This document shows positions 12,272 to 27,200 of a stretch of 60,000 bases of DNA, piece by piece. The number at the start of each line of letters is the position of its first letter. Positions within the stretch are counted from its first letter, which is position 1. Source of the stretch: Lineus longissimus (lineage: Eukaryota; Nemertea; Pilidiophora; Heteronemertea; Lineidae); contig NC_088310.1 of assembly GCF_910592395.1 (NCBI RefSeq), positions 21,089,501 to 21,149,500 on the forward strand. Reading direction: 5' to 3'. The translations under genes and the position numbers were made by a program. Below the pieces are notes generated by a model. The model did no database searches. It was not told the origin of the DNA and saw only the letters and a program-made list of their open reading frames with translations.

Positions 12272-15200
12272 CTGAAATGATACAGAGGATGCAAAATTAA
12301 GACCACTGGTGGATGGTTTGGGTAGGTTTAGACTAGGAATAGGGAGAAAATTGTAGAGGCTGTATGGGACTTATTACAATTATGTTTTGGGAATAAGGAG
12401 AGTCGGGTCGAGACCTCATGGTAGTCATCATTCAGCCTGATCCGCCAAGTTCAGGCTTAGAAAACCTTAATGCTGAACTTGGTTAATAACATCCCTTGAA
12501 CCAAATATTAAGCAAAATAACCTTATTAATAAATTTCAACTGAATAAACAAATCAATTTTTGAAATTGACAGGAGGACACAGAATAAACAATTACGAGAT
12601 TCAAAACCAAACAAGGCAGACACTTTTTTACATAAAAACAAATAAAGATATATGAAGTCAAGTTTGTCGTTTATGTCTGAATTATTTATTCAGGCTTTGA
12701 AATATGCGTTAAGCACACACAGTCACCAAGTATATTTTTCCGTTTAAAAAAATGTTTTTCTACTTCTAACCAATTTTGATTCATTTGGTTATTTACATAC
12801 AAGGGTGTGTTTTAGCGGCAGTCGACAGAACATACCTAAGAGCTGTTATAAACAATATCAATTTGTTTCTTACGCACATTTGACATGAATCTCACTTCTG
12901 ATTCACCATTTTCAGCCAGTCTCAAAGTGTCTGAGAGCTCTAGAGAGACACCTCACACACAATGACATAAACACAACAACACTCCAGTAACACTCGCACA
13001 AATTATATCCAAAGTGCTGAACTGTTTTGAAGTTAACCCGAGAGTACTCTTCAACCCAATACAGAGTCAAAAGCATATACTTCTGAAATCAAAAGCCCAT
13101 GACAGTTGGTTAGTTCCATCCAATTTGGAAACAAGGCGGATAGATTAGTGTGCGTTGTATACCTAAATGTTCAATGAATTTCACTCATGATGATCTAAAT
13201 CATCATTCGATGATGTTTGAAGCCATGTATGTTGGGAAGATGATCTGGTTAAAAGCATCTAACAGGGAAGCAACAACACCATATCCAAACCGAGCAATGA
13301 TGTTTAATTGAAATGCTCACATCATATGGATTTCACTTCATGGCTGATTAAAGGCTTTAAGCTACCATATAGACCCATGATTAGAAAGACCGTCAACTAA
13401 TACACCGCGCCTCCTGATTACTGGGAGTAAACACCAGTGCAAATATAGAAACTAATAAAATTCTTCCAGCTCATTTGAAGGTGACAATCAAACGATTCTG
13501 CCTCGTTTCACCGAGCGACATCGATAGTTTAACACCTCAAAGGGATACGATCGCAAAGCAAACATTTACACAGCATAGAGCCCTTGCGCTTCATTTACAA
13601 ACCTGCAAGATGTCTCCTGGCGTTTAATGACACCAAGCTTTTAAATGAACGTTTTCACATCTTGTAAATAATGGCTACAAGGAGACAAGAATTGCATCAA
13701 AGTGCTACTGGCAGCCTTGAGGGCGTGTAATGAATCCAAGAGAAATTATGTTCATCTTTCACTCCTATCTCCTCCTCTTGTTAGGATCAATGTTTAGAGT
13801 TACAAATCCACGGATCTGCCTCACGGGGGTCGCCAGGGTAAACAAAAAATGCTCAAGCAATGTCATTGCCCGAAGAAGGCAATATTCTATTGTTTTAATC
13901 GACGTGGTTCTTTGCATGGCTACTGTACCAAAACAAAGGGAGGAAGACATTTCGTAAGGTTGGTATGACCTTTTCACTGCTCCATAGAAATGGATATCAA
14001 ATATGCCATTGTTTAGAGGAAATCACTGGAGATTCTGTGACAATAGTTGTCTCTACGACATATTTGTTTCTTATTCAGGGCATAGCACCCTTAAACGGAA
14101 TCATGAGAAGGTCGTTTGTATTCTTCTGCAAGACTGGCCACTACTTTTTAAGGCATCAGCAAACACACTAACTTATAGCTGGTTATGAATGTTACCATTA
14201 TCGATTAACAGCAAGCATCCATTGTGAAATTGCAGCAGAGTACTTTTAAAGCACCAAATAAAATGCAAATATGATACTGATTGCACTTTTTTGCAGAAAA
14301 AGTGCACTCAATAAGTTCTCCATATAGAGTAATCGCATAACATAAAATTTGTTGACAAGTGTTAAAAAGGAGCAATGAAAGATCAAATGATCCTTAAAAG
14401 TCACTTTTCTCATCTCAAAAGTATCTCCATAGCTTTCAACTATCATTGTAACCTATTCAACTTGTTGTTGATAAAGGTGTACTCAGAAACAACAAAGGCA
14501 AGTGCACAAAAAGGCGCTAGGGCAGGTAGAAATGCGAGAGATTTCAAGTTGGGGTCGGAGTACCAGAGAGTGCAGCGTGAGGTATCGTCAATTAGGGTTG
14601 AAACCCAAACAATGACACAGGAGCACCCTTTTAACTTGATTGCACTCCTTGCCAAACTCTTGAAATTTCAACCTATTGCCAAGTGGAAAATTTAAGGATT
14701 TTATTGGAGGGGAAACAGGGTGCTTGTGATGCGTGCCGAACCTATAACTATATCCCATAAAGTCAATATGCACCGCCGATTCTGAAAGTGGTTCACATTT
14801 GGAGACAATTATCTGCCCACCCTGCAGACGACCATCTTTCGCCAAAATAAACACCACTCCAAAACCTTCCAGATTCGAGGGGTTCTGGAGTAACCAGTTT
14901 TGTTTAATTGGGCAAAGTTGTTCATGTTAAACATCGGCAGGATATTGATGTAGATTCGGCGTACCAGGCACTTATTGGCCAAAATAAACAAACAATCAGC
15001 TCCCGAAAATTGACTAGTGCATCTAGATGACAAATTGAGGAATGAAGTACTTCCTAATATTGTACGTTCCATTATTACGCCGCGGCTTAACCTGATTATT
15101 TTTCATCGCATTGGCCGCCTGGTGTTGTCCCAGCCACACACATGGAATGGAACACAATGAACCGCTGACCAATCATCCTGGTGTATCATAAGTTGATCTT

Positions 15201-18200
15201 TTTGAAAAAATTGAAAGTGTTGTTGGATGCATGATACTGCTGATGATTGTAATATAGACATGAGAGCAGAGTGCTAAAAGAAGATGATTTACTCCATAAC
15301 CAATATTGGGTGTTGAACCACCCAGAGGCAACCTATGCTGTCAGAGAGAGTTGGCCCCCTCTTCCCACACGAAGAAGCTTTTTGATCAGGAATTGAACAC
15401 ACACCAACAGAGATGAGCTACATGTATCTCCGAACAGTGTTGTCATCAACCAGTTTAAAATTCATTCAGAGTTTCAAGTCAGGAGTTGTTATTCCTTTAT
15501 TGCATTGTAACTTGAATAACTGTGTTGTAATGAATCTGTGAATGCATAATATCACCTCATGGTCTTTTCCAGCTTGGGGCATTATAACTCTGTGTTTCTT
15601 GAGGGGACACCTTGGGGCTGCAACAACCATCTGTGGCACTTTTTGCAAATAGCTCAAGGCATTTGATAATCAATGGGTAGATTTCTGCAATAACCTGATG
15701 CCAAAGGCGAAACACATTTCAGAGCCTTTTCTGTGTTTGGGTTGATTTTTCTCACACCAGCACACCAGCAATTGTGCAGATTATATGGGGATCCGAAAAT
15801 CAGATGAAAACCTGTGTTTTTTTTGTGGTTCTCTACTGGTTCTCTACTCAAAAAATATATTTATGATGCATAGTCAGAACAAGACAATCCAAGGAGCCAC
15901 AAGCTGCATTATGACATTTTCACCAGTGATAAATATATTGACACAAATAACAAATGGTTAAGTCTTTATTGACAAACTATTTGATCTTGAATGCATTTCA
16001 TCTCTGCGTCTTCATTAGCATATATATAACTCTTTACTCTGAGTAAATCCCATTACTGGACTTGGCGCACTGACAACAATATTTCTGTTCATTTCAACCC
16101 AAGATGACACAAATACATACATTTTGGAAAGTATCTCAAGGCTGTATTCAATATTCTAACATAGAACATGAAAAATGCTTCTGACTTCTCGTAAAGCTCT
16201 CCACAAATAGAAGTTCATTTTCGCATGCTGTGATTCATGTTACAGGTGAGAACAGGGGTATGAAAAGTTCCATCCCTTTCAAAGAGTTCATTGGTGAACA
16301 TGTGCACATAAAGCTAAAATGCTGCCTTTCCTCGAATAACTAGGAGTAACATTGAGATGTTAGAACACCGAACGATCAAATAGAACAAACAGCCACCCAA
16401 AGTGGATTTCCATGCGGAGTGATAATTCCCAGAAAACTGTCAATCAACCTGAAGGGACAGTTGAGACAAGTACCAGAGTGAGCGATGACCATTTAGCCAG
16501 ACAGGGCCCTTGTACTCTCCTTCATATTCCAAGTGAAGTCTTCATGAGCACACCTTTGTCATCAAGGAGAGGTGGTCAAAAAGGGTGACTTCCGGGTTCG
16601 AGACCAAATAGTCCAGCGGTTTCAGATGAATTGGCCTGATTCTACAATGATCATTTTGTAGAAGCATGTACTTCAATGTAGACACACTTTCCTGTCTATT
16701 TGGAATGAAATGGACATGGTTTCAGGCCACATTGTATTGGATAAGACATACATTTCATACAGGATACACTAGAGGAATCCCAGTATTATAAGCTTTCTGA
16801 GTTGGAACAGGATTGAGACTGCCAAGAGCCACCACACCAGCACCAGAAAAAGGGCACTTGTCCAGAATTAGAAGAATCTTGAGTCAAGGGAAGAACAAGA
16901 ATAAACCTTTAGAGAAAGAGGCAAACGTTAGCTCCAAATTGAAAAGCTTGGTTTGGTGTTCCTGAATTGCTCTTATCTATGCGTGGGGACTCTGGGGCCA
17001 GCTCCACCTCAAGTTAGGCAAGTCTGACAGTGAATTTTCTGTTTGGATCTACACACTATGTACAGGTTGTCATCTTAACCTCAACACGAGATGGAGTTCA
17101 GATTCAAGTTCAAGACAAGTTGATCCAATACATGGCACTTGGCATGCAAGAACCTACCGACAACTGCACAGATGATCCAAGCCAACCCCAGCGGATCCAC
17201 TACCATGACCCCAACGCCAATAAACCATATCTACTTCTACGAAGAGTCACTTCAAGTATTTTGACTGAAGAGCAAAAAGGCAAACTTAGCGATCTCATAT
17301 ACAGTTTTAGTGCTTTAATTACACGAGTGTTGGTGCAACAAGGCACTCGTCACTTGCAAGTCAATCTGAAGTTGAAATTGAAACCCAGCGTAAGAGTATG
17401 AACTTGAATTTGAAGCAGCACTTCTTGGGGAAGACAAGATGGCTTGATGATCTTCTTCATCATGTTGAGGGCTGGCTTGAAGGGCAATGAAGTAGTGTTA
17501 CAGGACGCTCAAAGAAAGCACCTAGTTAGTCTAAAGGGAATAGTATTAAAGCCTTAAATATTTTGTAGATATCAAGATGAGTTTCTGACGAAAGATGAAT
17601 TGATGATCTTTATAAAGTTGAGCACTGGTTTGAAGATGGAACAGAGTAGTGTGGAGTGGGCTCCTTGTTAGGCTGAGGTGGAAGAATTTTACAGTCTAGA
17701 TTATTGGTAGTCTTGGGAGGATTGTTTTGGCTTTTAACTTCAGGGTAGCAACTATTAAGCCTCTTCACCAGCCCACGACGAATCATCATACAACCTGAAA
17801 TGATGAACTTATCACTCTTACCTGGTAGGATGATCCTGGACTCTGGTACCCGCCTGCACCTCCATAACCCTGGCCGCCTGTGCTATATCCACGCTGCATG
17901 TTCTGCTGGTACGCCCCCTGTTGACCAGCTATGTTACGTTGCCACGACATTGGCTGGCCACCATATTGTGACCTAAAAAACAGAAGACAATGCACCCAGT
18001 GAGATATTTAATGTGGATGTTGGATGAGTGGTTTGTGGGTGCTCTTGACGATGGTGCAATCTTTTCAAACTGTGCAGGTCAATGATCCAAAGACCCCATG
18101 TTGCCTGTAAGAACCTACTGGATGAAAGACAAAGAAAAAAACTTCACTAAGAAAAACTGGCTCCTTCTTGCATCTTTATGGTGAAGATCTATGGTTCATA

Positions 18201-21200
18201 TCAAGACTTCAGACCTGTCAGTAATCTTGCACGTAACTCAATGTATATGAAATGACACATTCTCTTTTTATATTGATATCAATACAAATATGGGAGCTAT
18301 TCCCAAACAACAAGACTCCTCTAGCACCATGTTGGTATAAGGGCCTAACTTTGGTCAGTGACCGGAAGCAAGGTTAAGACTGCCTTATCATAGCCAGAAC
18401 TATCTCATCTTATCTAGAAATCAGAAACTGGTCAGCAAAATCATCAACAGCTTCAAACTTACGATGCTGGGTTGGAAGAGATGGTGATTACCGACCGCCT
18501 GTTACCCGAGGCATTTCAAAGGTAGAAACTTAATTGGACAGAAGATGTAAATAGATCATCAAAGGCAAAAAGACATCATCATTTTTAATCCAAGGGTGTA
18601 ACTAACTGTAACAAATCCCGAAATAAAATATCCATTTTTGATCCTCCCCTTTATTCGAAGCTTATCCCAGGTCTGGGAGGGTCTGCATCAATCTGGCACC
18701 ACCACGGGGGCAAATCGCCTTACGCAACTAACATCAATGCCCTCCTACCAAAATAATTTTCCTTTATCAGGCGCAGGAGATAATGATAATATCCAGTACC
18801 TGACCAACACCCCGATTTTCAACTAATTTGACGCTAGCGTTTGTTGGTATCATTCCGACTGGGTAAATTGTAGTGTTGATGAAGTGACTGCAAGATGCCC
18901 CACTGCGCGCGACAAATGTCGTTATTTGGGAAAAGCCATTTTGGGACAAAAAGTGATGGTTTCTTTCCGAGAACAATGGAAATGCACCAGGTAGGAGGTC
19001 TGGCAATAACTACGAAAGGTCACACCGGTCTGTCGCAAGGGAACTGAAGCTGCGCAGCTTTGTTCGCTAATGTGTTCGGCCATGCTCATATGGAGATGCG
19101 ACTTGTGTGCATTTGTTAATCACTGTGGCGATATTAGCTTCATTTGGGCTTCGATAACCTGTACCCCCATCTGGCCATTACGACGAGAGAGCTCTCTCAC
19201 ATACTTCAACCGATCGTGAGACTCTCACAAAGTCCTCAAAACCCTTCTACAAAATTCACAGAGTGAAAAACCGACATGCTTGCGGCCATTTCTGCTTTTA
19301 CCCAGTACGTTCAACTAAAATCACAGGCCCCTCGGGCCAGGTAAAATAATGTGATGAAGTGGTCTTTGGTGGAAATGGTGTAGGATTCAAGATGCAGTCA
19401 ACGGGAATCGAAAATCAAGTGATAACTTAAGTTGATGATTAGGTGCCATTACTTCACGTTCATTTACCTTAAGTTTGACAAGATCCGTCACACATTGATG
19501 AATGATTTATCATACAGATGCATCTGCACGTTTGGGTGGAACACACTACAGAAATCTGTTGTAGCAAAACATACAAGAACGTATGGAGTCATCAAATAAA
19601 AGATAGGTTCAAGTTTGCATCAAGGCTTCAGTTTTTGATTCGTAGGTAGGTTGTAGTTAAAGTCAACCCTGCTCAAAGCTCCGGAGGTGTTAAGGAGCAA
19701 AGGAAAGGTTTTCCGCTGACCAGCCACAACCACACAGAGCACTGTTTGAAGCCAGATAGAACTGCTCCTTAGATGTAATCTCCATGACTTCCGAGATTCA
19801 AAAATATCATAGACAACAGATACCAAAATTGACAAGGATACTTATCTAAAGTAAAAAGTGTTTGACAGGTTTCTACTTTAAGGAGGATATTCTGACAAAA
19901 ACACATTGAAATTCCTCCTTTCTGTGACGTCTGCTGAGAGCAATACCATCTCAAGTGACACTGCCACAGCCGACTGTCTTCTTAACACTTAAAGATGACT
20001 TTTCAAAAGCAATCAACGACATTTCAGTTCCAGTAGTTCGCATTTTATTGTCAAATTCAAACCTCTAACTCCCACTTCCGAAGCCATTTGCCTTGTTTTC
20101 AAGTGTGTATAAGTTTAAGGTCAGGGCGGTGTATTGTCGGAAAGATGCCAATAGCGAGATGCAAGTGACTCGTTACCCGTCACAAAACTTCAATTATCGT
20201 TAATGTGCTTCCTGCGAGTAATGTATAACTTCAAATTTCAGAAGGCTGTACTTAATCCAGGAGAGAAAGAAGACCTGATGATTCATTCCATGTGAGTTCA
20301 GAGCTTTTTTCATACAAACGCCCCGTTCGGCTCCAATTACATTAACTTCTGTATCAATTTCCATTGGTGTAAACTCTGCGCCAATCTTAGAAAAACTTCT
20401 CAAGCACTTCCTTATTCTGACAATGTTGTTTGAAGTTATCTGAACTGAAAGCTAAAGCTAAGCTGGGATTTTTTGCAAACTTTTTTCCAGATTATCATCA
20501 ACTCTTTGAACTGCTATAAAAGATCCTGCTTGATCTAAATTCTGATTCTGGAACTCCCTCGCAGCCCATGCAGAGTTTAGGATTTCATTTCTCTGGAGTG
20601 CTATCAAACAGGCCTACTGGATTCGAGTTGACAATGGGAGCCAAGGGTTAAAGAATGAGCTTAGCACGAATCTGTGTTAATTTCCGGCAAGGACTGTGTC
20701 AAGCACTTTCCAAGCAAATTCGCCCAGCAATCTCCTGGAAAGTGGTAGCAGTCATTACAAAATAGATGTAATCACAATTCAGATGCATCATCTAATCATT
20801 ATATTCTACTTGAAAATGAGAGAGAATTTCGACAAATAGTATCATATAGAATTATAATACACTTGTATATTATATAGAATTCAGGATAGAAGTACCAAGT
20901 ATTAGGTAAATAGTTATTTTTTTACCAAAAATAGGCTACAAATTATAAGTAGAGCAAACAATAAATGATCAAACCAAATATGTTAAAAAAGAGAAGTTAA
21001 TGATGGATGAGTGACAAATGGGATCATTGGGAAAAGGCCTTGTAACAATTTTGAAATACTTTTTAAAGGTTTCAATGATTCAGCTCTTCATCTTAGAAAA
21101 TGGACAGACACAAGTCCCTCAAGTCCAGCTCATCTCAATAAAGAATTGCTTGCATGCAAACCGCAAAAATTATATGCAAATATCTGAAGATTAGAGCAGT

Positions 21201-24200
21201 GGCATTTCATCAAAGAATTAGAATAAAAATGGACATTCAGCCACTTGAGGATTGTTTTATGCCAACATATGTTCCGCCGGGTCGCAAATATAGCGATTCG
21301 ATTTGACCTGAGTTGAAAGCATCGATGAAATTATTCAGCTCTGCATCCAGAATATGGAAAATTCACCAGTGTGTTAGTGCATACATATTGATGGGCGCTC
21401 TCAAGTGGTGGGATTGATACAAATATACATATTGTGCACGATGTTGACCGACTTGGCAACCAATCGCAGCGGCCTCTTCAACCAAATGATGGTGTTATGT
21501 GAGTCATGCTTTTGTTTGATGAAAATTTCACGATTTGTCTCAAGTAGGTACATTGATGGGATGTCCATGAGAATTATTGTGCCAGCACATCTTGCTGCGA
21601 CCTTGCCAGGCAAACAGTATGCTGGTAGCATCTCTCAGCTCACTATGTCACTTCGATTATGGAAGTATAAAATTTATCAAAGGAACACATTTTACAAGAG
21701 GAATTTAATTAAAGAATAGTAGACTTAATAAGATTTCTTGGCATTTTATACGAACATCAAACGAAATCGATATTCATCCTACCATTATTGGAAAAAAACT
21801 GCACATTAAGTTCTTTGACTTTAATTAGGAATTGACAAACAAGACATCATGAACAATCTGTCCAGACAAAGCTGGCACACCACACCACCCCAGCCAAAGT
21901 CCCCTCCATGATACAGAAAAGTCTTTGAAATAAACCGGAAAATTTCATAATTTTGAAAATGACTTTGGAAGTGACCGTGAATTTTGAAATATGAAGGCCA
22001 CGCAAACAAACACACTCCCCCTCTTCAGGGGCCTAGTCATTCGTCCATACACAACTTTAACATTGCCAAAGATGCATTTAGGGAAAGGGACAAAACCTTT
22101 CTCCATCTCTACCAGGGGTCACTGAGAAACTTTAACCACCTGAACGAATATTAGGTACAGTTATATTGGCAATATAGAAGTTTGAAGGTTATCCGAGATG
22201 TCTTAGATTATACCTCAGGCACCATCGACCTCTCAAATTTCATGAGAGGATCGATACGATACGCACCTCATTTCTTTGGCTCATCAGTTATATGGTATAC
22301 ATAATTGATCATAGATCATGGCATATGGTACATTGCCACAATGTACCACAAACAAGTCTCAGGTTTCACGCGGACCAGATGTGGAGTCGAAATTCATCGA
22401 GGGCGCTTGACTTTGTTTTTAACCAATCAGATTCGTCCATGTACCATCGATGGTTGGCTATAATACAGTCGATTCAGGTCTAAGAATATTCCAATTCCAC
22501 CCACACACTCAAATAAAATACTCAGCGACTTTAAATACAATGTTAGATCATGTCTTCAAAGATTGACTGTTCCTTAAGTTTTTGGTCAGTCTATTAGAAA
22601 AATAATTTTCCCTCGCCATTTTGAACAAAATACTGCACCCTCCACAGATCAATACAATACCACTAGTGCACCCTGGTATTCTCCACTGGAACTTGTCACG
22701 AATGCCTCCATTCAAAACGAAGCTTTACGAAGTATTGCAATATGTGTGAAGCAGTGAAATTCAAGGGCTCTCAGAAAATTATACTCTACTTATGAAATTC
22801 TTTACCTAGCTGAAAAGCGGTAAAGGCCCAATTGTATACCCACTACAATATTTAAGTTCAATTGAGATTCAATGCTCTGGCTTGTGAACAAGATGATATT
22901 GGAAAACGCAATAGGAAACATAAACATACAAAATTGATATCACAAATTTACGTCGATATGAAATGGCACCCAAATTTCTTTGGTGACAGCAGTATGAACA
23001 TTGCCACATTGTTTTAAACGTGTGTTTTATAAACTCTAGTTTTTTCATACACTCGGACTCCAACTCTTCTGTTATTATATACCTTAAAGAGGTTGAATAG
23101 CGCCTCCAGAAGCAAGCAACAGCGCCACCCGTAGCAGAAATAAAAACTGCTTAGTGACGTCATGGTTTCCATATACGGCATCTCATTTGCATATTTTTAC
23201 AACCTTATTTACTACGAGTTATAAATATGCCAGTAGCACGTGGATCATGCCGGGCGGCGCTGTCAGGTGTTTCCACTATGGGTTACATAATCAGCTACAA
23301 AGAGGCCAGTGTTCTAGTAAATGAAGTTAGCAATGATAGCGAAAGAATGTTAGTGTATGTTACGCAGTCAATAGCGATAGTAGTGAGTTGGAGAGAGGAG
23401 AAAATGGAAAATGGAGAGAATAGTAGTATGGATTTCGAGTCCCAAGAAGAAACTTTGCAAAGTTTTCATCAAACTGATAATCATATTCCTTCCTTCTCTC
23501 TCTCCAACAATTAAAAGTTGCTGCAGTCAATCTGATGCGTTTATCCGCGAGCGAATCGACGAGACGAAGCATTTTTCAAGCATCCGAATGGTTCCTTACA
23601 GATCCGCAAGGGGCGCGTTACCGAAAATGTTGCAAAAATCAATAACGTGATCGTAAATATTGTCATATTTTTCAAAATGAGAGTAAGTAAATGATACGCA
23701 GACGGTAAACCAATGAAAGGCCAGTATCTATTGAACCTTACAAGTGATTTGGGGGCCTTGAAACTCCTTATATTTATCAATGAAACCTTATTCCCGCCTA
23801 AGGTTTTGACCGGGCCGTCCAAAACTCCCCATTTTTTGACGGGCCATTCCCTTTAATGATGTTAACAATCAAACAATGGATCGGTTACCAAAGCAGATAA
23901 ATGAAAAGTTAGTTCTCAGACTTGTATATTGCCCACCACCTCAAAGCACTTTACACTGATTCTGAACCCTAGCAGAGACCTTTCTGCCAAAGCCTTCTGC
24001 TAGACTTGGCCATTTTAGGACAGTTTAAATTAGTACAAGTGGCACTGGCTGAGCCTCCAACTCACAACCATCCGATCACTAGTTGGATGCTCTAAGTCCA
24101 CTGTATGTGCCACTGCATTTCCTAAAGTACAGGAAAGATTCCAAAATTACGCCTCTCGAAGTATCAAAATCGATACTCATGGAATAGAGGTAGTCCACTA

Positions 24201-27200
24201 CACCAATTCAGCAAAGTGAATGATGATTCCAGATGTGAACATCATTGTCTTATTTTTGCAATATGACACAAAGATATGCAGTTATTAACACATGTTTACC
24301 ACTTATAAGCTTGTCTAAATTAGAAGTGCTTCTTCACATTGCCAAGCAGATGCACAACCAAGTTGGCAAATCTATCAGGCCAAACAGATTTTACTGTTGT
24401 AGTCTCAATAATGATATCATTTAAACTTGGTTATTACTTAAAAGTCTCCTAACATCGATATTTTAATTTTGCTGCATGGACACATCGAGAAATAAATGGG
24501 TCTCGCCTGAAAATACGCCATCAACCAGATGGCAATGAGTGAAGATTCAAGAGGGATGGCCCACTTAACAGTTTCATCAAAATTACAGAATTATATCAAA
24601 GTTTTGAAATACCAGATGCTGTTGTTGTAAGAAAGTTTTCGGCCAGGAAACCAGTCCAGATGAAGGACAACCAATACATATTTTTCATGATGAAAAGAAT
24701 TTTTACCAGTGGCTTGATGGCCAGAACAAGACAGTTGTTTGTAGATGATTCGATACGCTAATTATCATAGTCAAATATCCCACCAGCATAATTCAAAACT
24801 TTGTGACCCAACTATAATAAAAGGCAGATACAACCCCTCGTTGCCCATATCAATATGTTTTATGACCTTAATGTTTCTCACCGTCAAGAAAGCATGGTCA
24901 ACGTGAGTCACGAACCACATCTAACACAATAAGATCCAACCCAAGACTCCTTTAAAAACAGTCAACAAGGCTTACACTGCGCGAATAATGGCATTAGCTT
25001 AGCAAAATTGCCGTAGCTAATTGCGTAAGAAAGGAAATGGTACGTAGAAGCCCGTATTCCATCAAGTCAACTCGGCAGTAGTAGGTAATTCCATTACTTG
25101 AGAACTACTTTCATGATTGCCAAATTATGTGAAAAAGCGACTATCAACCAAGTGCGAGGAAAGTTGCTGGTTAGTCAAAGTTGACCTGTAGTGCCAGGAT
25201 TGGGGCTGACAGTTGAAATTGTGCGATCTAATGTTGTTTCCATACCTTCCGATTGGATTACGTTATGCAATGGGGACATTTGTGTTGAATTCACCATGTA
25301 GCAAGACCTGGCGCTAACCTGATTAAACGTTGGAGCCGCCGCTAAAAGCCAACTTGAGCAAGAGGCTGCCTGCCAAATCAAATCTTCAATGACCAGCTGC
25401 TCTGGTACTGTTGTAGAGATGCTGTGGATTGAGAGTATCAAGGAAAGGTGATTGTGATTTTTCTCCAGCACCAACATTTTTTCATTACTTACTGTGACTG
25501 GCTGCCCCAAGATCCTTGGTGACCATAGCCTCCTCCACCTTGCTGTCCATAACCACCACCTAAAAAGAGAGAAATTAAAAAGACATCATAAGTCTGTAAA
25601 CGAAACGACAGGAGTAACAGGGGTGAATGATACCATGTGTACTGCTGCACAACTTCCAAATTCATTTCCTTCTAAAAACATAATCTAGCCAAGTGGTCAT
25701 TTTCAAGTCTTTTGATACAATGGGGATACTAGTGGGTTAAAGGTATCTGTGAAAGTCAATGATGTGTTCAGGTTGAGATTGCTGATATGCACTGGCCAAG
25801 AGGTATAAATGGCAATTACAAATCTCAATGGAACTTGATCGATCAACATCGGTTAGACGATCGAACAGGCTACCTCGTGGAATGAACAACATTGATTTGG
25901 GCGACTGTAATTACACACCATTCACTGTCAGGCGATTGCCATCAAACATTACAAATATCTCATAACGTAACCGTGGTGATTGTCACTGATTGATTGCCGA
26001 TAACGACAATGTATCCGATATTGCGACAGACCACAAACAGAAGCTGTGATATTGTCCGATCTGATTTCTCACCAATACCAAATAATTCTAATAGCCTAAT
26101 AGTTATAACCACATGGCAAGCTATTTCTCTCGAGTCACTGCTCATATTTTAACTATGCAGCTACAGAAAATTAAAGCTACCGTGGAATCTTCCGTTAATT
26201 TTTGACATTCTTTGGTCATTTTCTGGAGACCTTGAAATTGTCTGATGACTTATCACTCATCTTCAAAGATGACCATGTTTGAACTGAATATACTCCTTTA
26301 ATGGAGAAACAAAAGAGCAAAACCATAACTTTTTTTCAACGGAATATCAATCATTCAGTCCAGAGGACAAAAAAGACTACGAACAATATTGGAACCAGTA
26401 TGGAGTTACAGTGGAAATAGTCACGAAGTAATGGGCGGCAAAAACAAGCCAAGCCAATATCTTGGGAATAATGCCCGGAATTCTAAACCTGATGTTTGTG
26501 TCAATAAAGTCAGGTTTTTCTGTTCAAACAATACAAGGCAGACAGATACATTTTGTTTCCATTGAGTGATCTACCCGTCTTTGTGCAAGATATTGACATG
26601 AGCTTTGTCCACGTCAACCTATATCTCTTGGATTTCATTTTTATTGGGTAACTGTATTCATAGTTGTTCCTCTCAAGTGTCAAAGGCCACACTGTCAATA
26701 AGACACTCACTATATCGGTCATATTTGCATAAAACGAAGAAACGAGCTGGTGACTTATTGTTTTCTGTTGCAACACAAAAAGTACACCATTTGTCCTTTG
26801 TTTGGTTATTTCTTTTTAACGACTGCAGAACATCAGAAGTTTTACCCAATAGTGAAAGATTCCATCCTAACTCTTTTTTTTATTCAGGGCTTCCTGAACC
26901 TTTCAAACTCAAGAAAGGTTCCTTGTTATTGGAAACATATTTCAAAACTGTACGAGGGACCCTAAAATGTATTGAAATTCTGTGAGGGTCAAGCTGAAAC
27001 CTGGTAGAGAAAGGATAAAATGTGATGTCCCTGTAGGTACCACGCCTTCAGAAGACAACGTCATCCTTGCTCAATGTAACTAAGTTTTAACCTCTCTCTC
27101 TTCAGAATGAAACAATTCACGCCCAACACAACCTATTAAATGCATGACACGTTACTTCATCGCCCGAATAAAACAAATGTTTTCCCACCCTTCCCGACAC

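Larger units (their letters stand above)
17973..25492 (-). other. XRN2: XRN2 intron between tail exons (7,520 bp)
   Basis: Bounded by a GTAAGT donor and a TTTTTTAG acceptor. It contains a tRNA-like SINE fragment (24039-24113) and a CRE/octamer/TATA cluster with a short frame (23155-23514). The rest is AT-rich and unremarkable. Confidence 0.85.

Noticed and set aside
17030-17401. 123-codon plus-strand open frame with a protein-like composition
   Set aside because: Length within chance expectation, no recognisable motif, no upstream acceptor or downstream AATAAA that convinced me; possibly an old repeat remnant.
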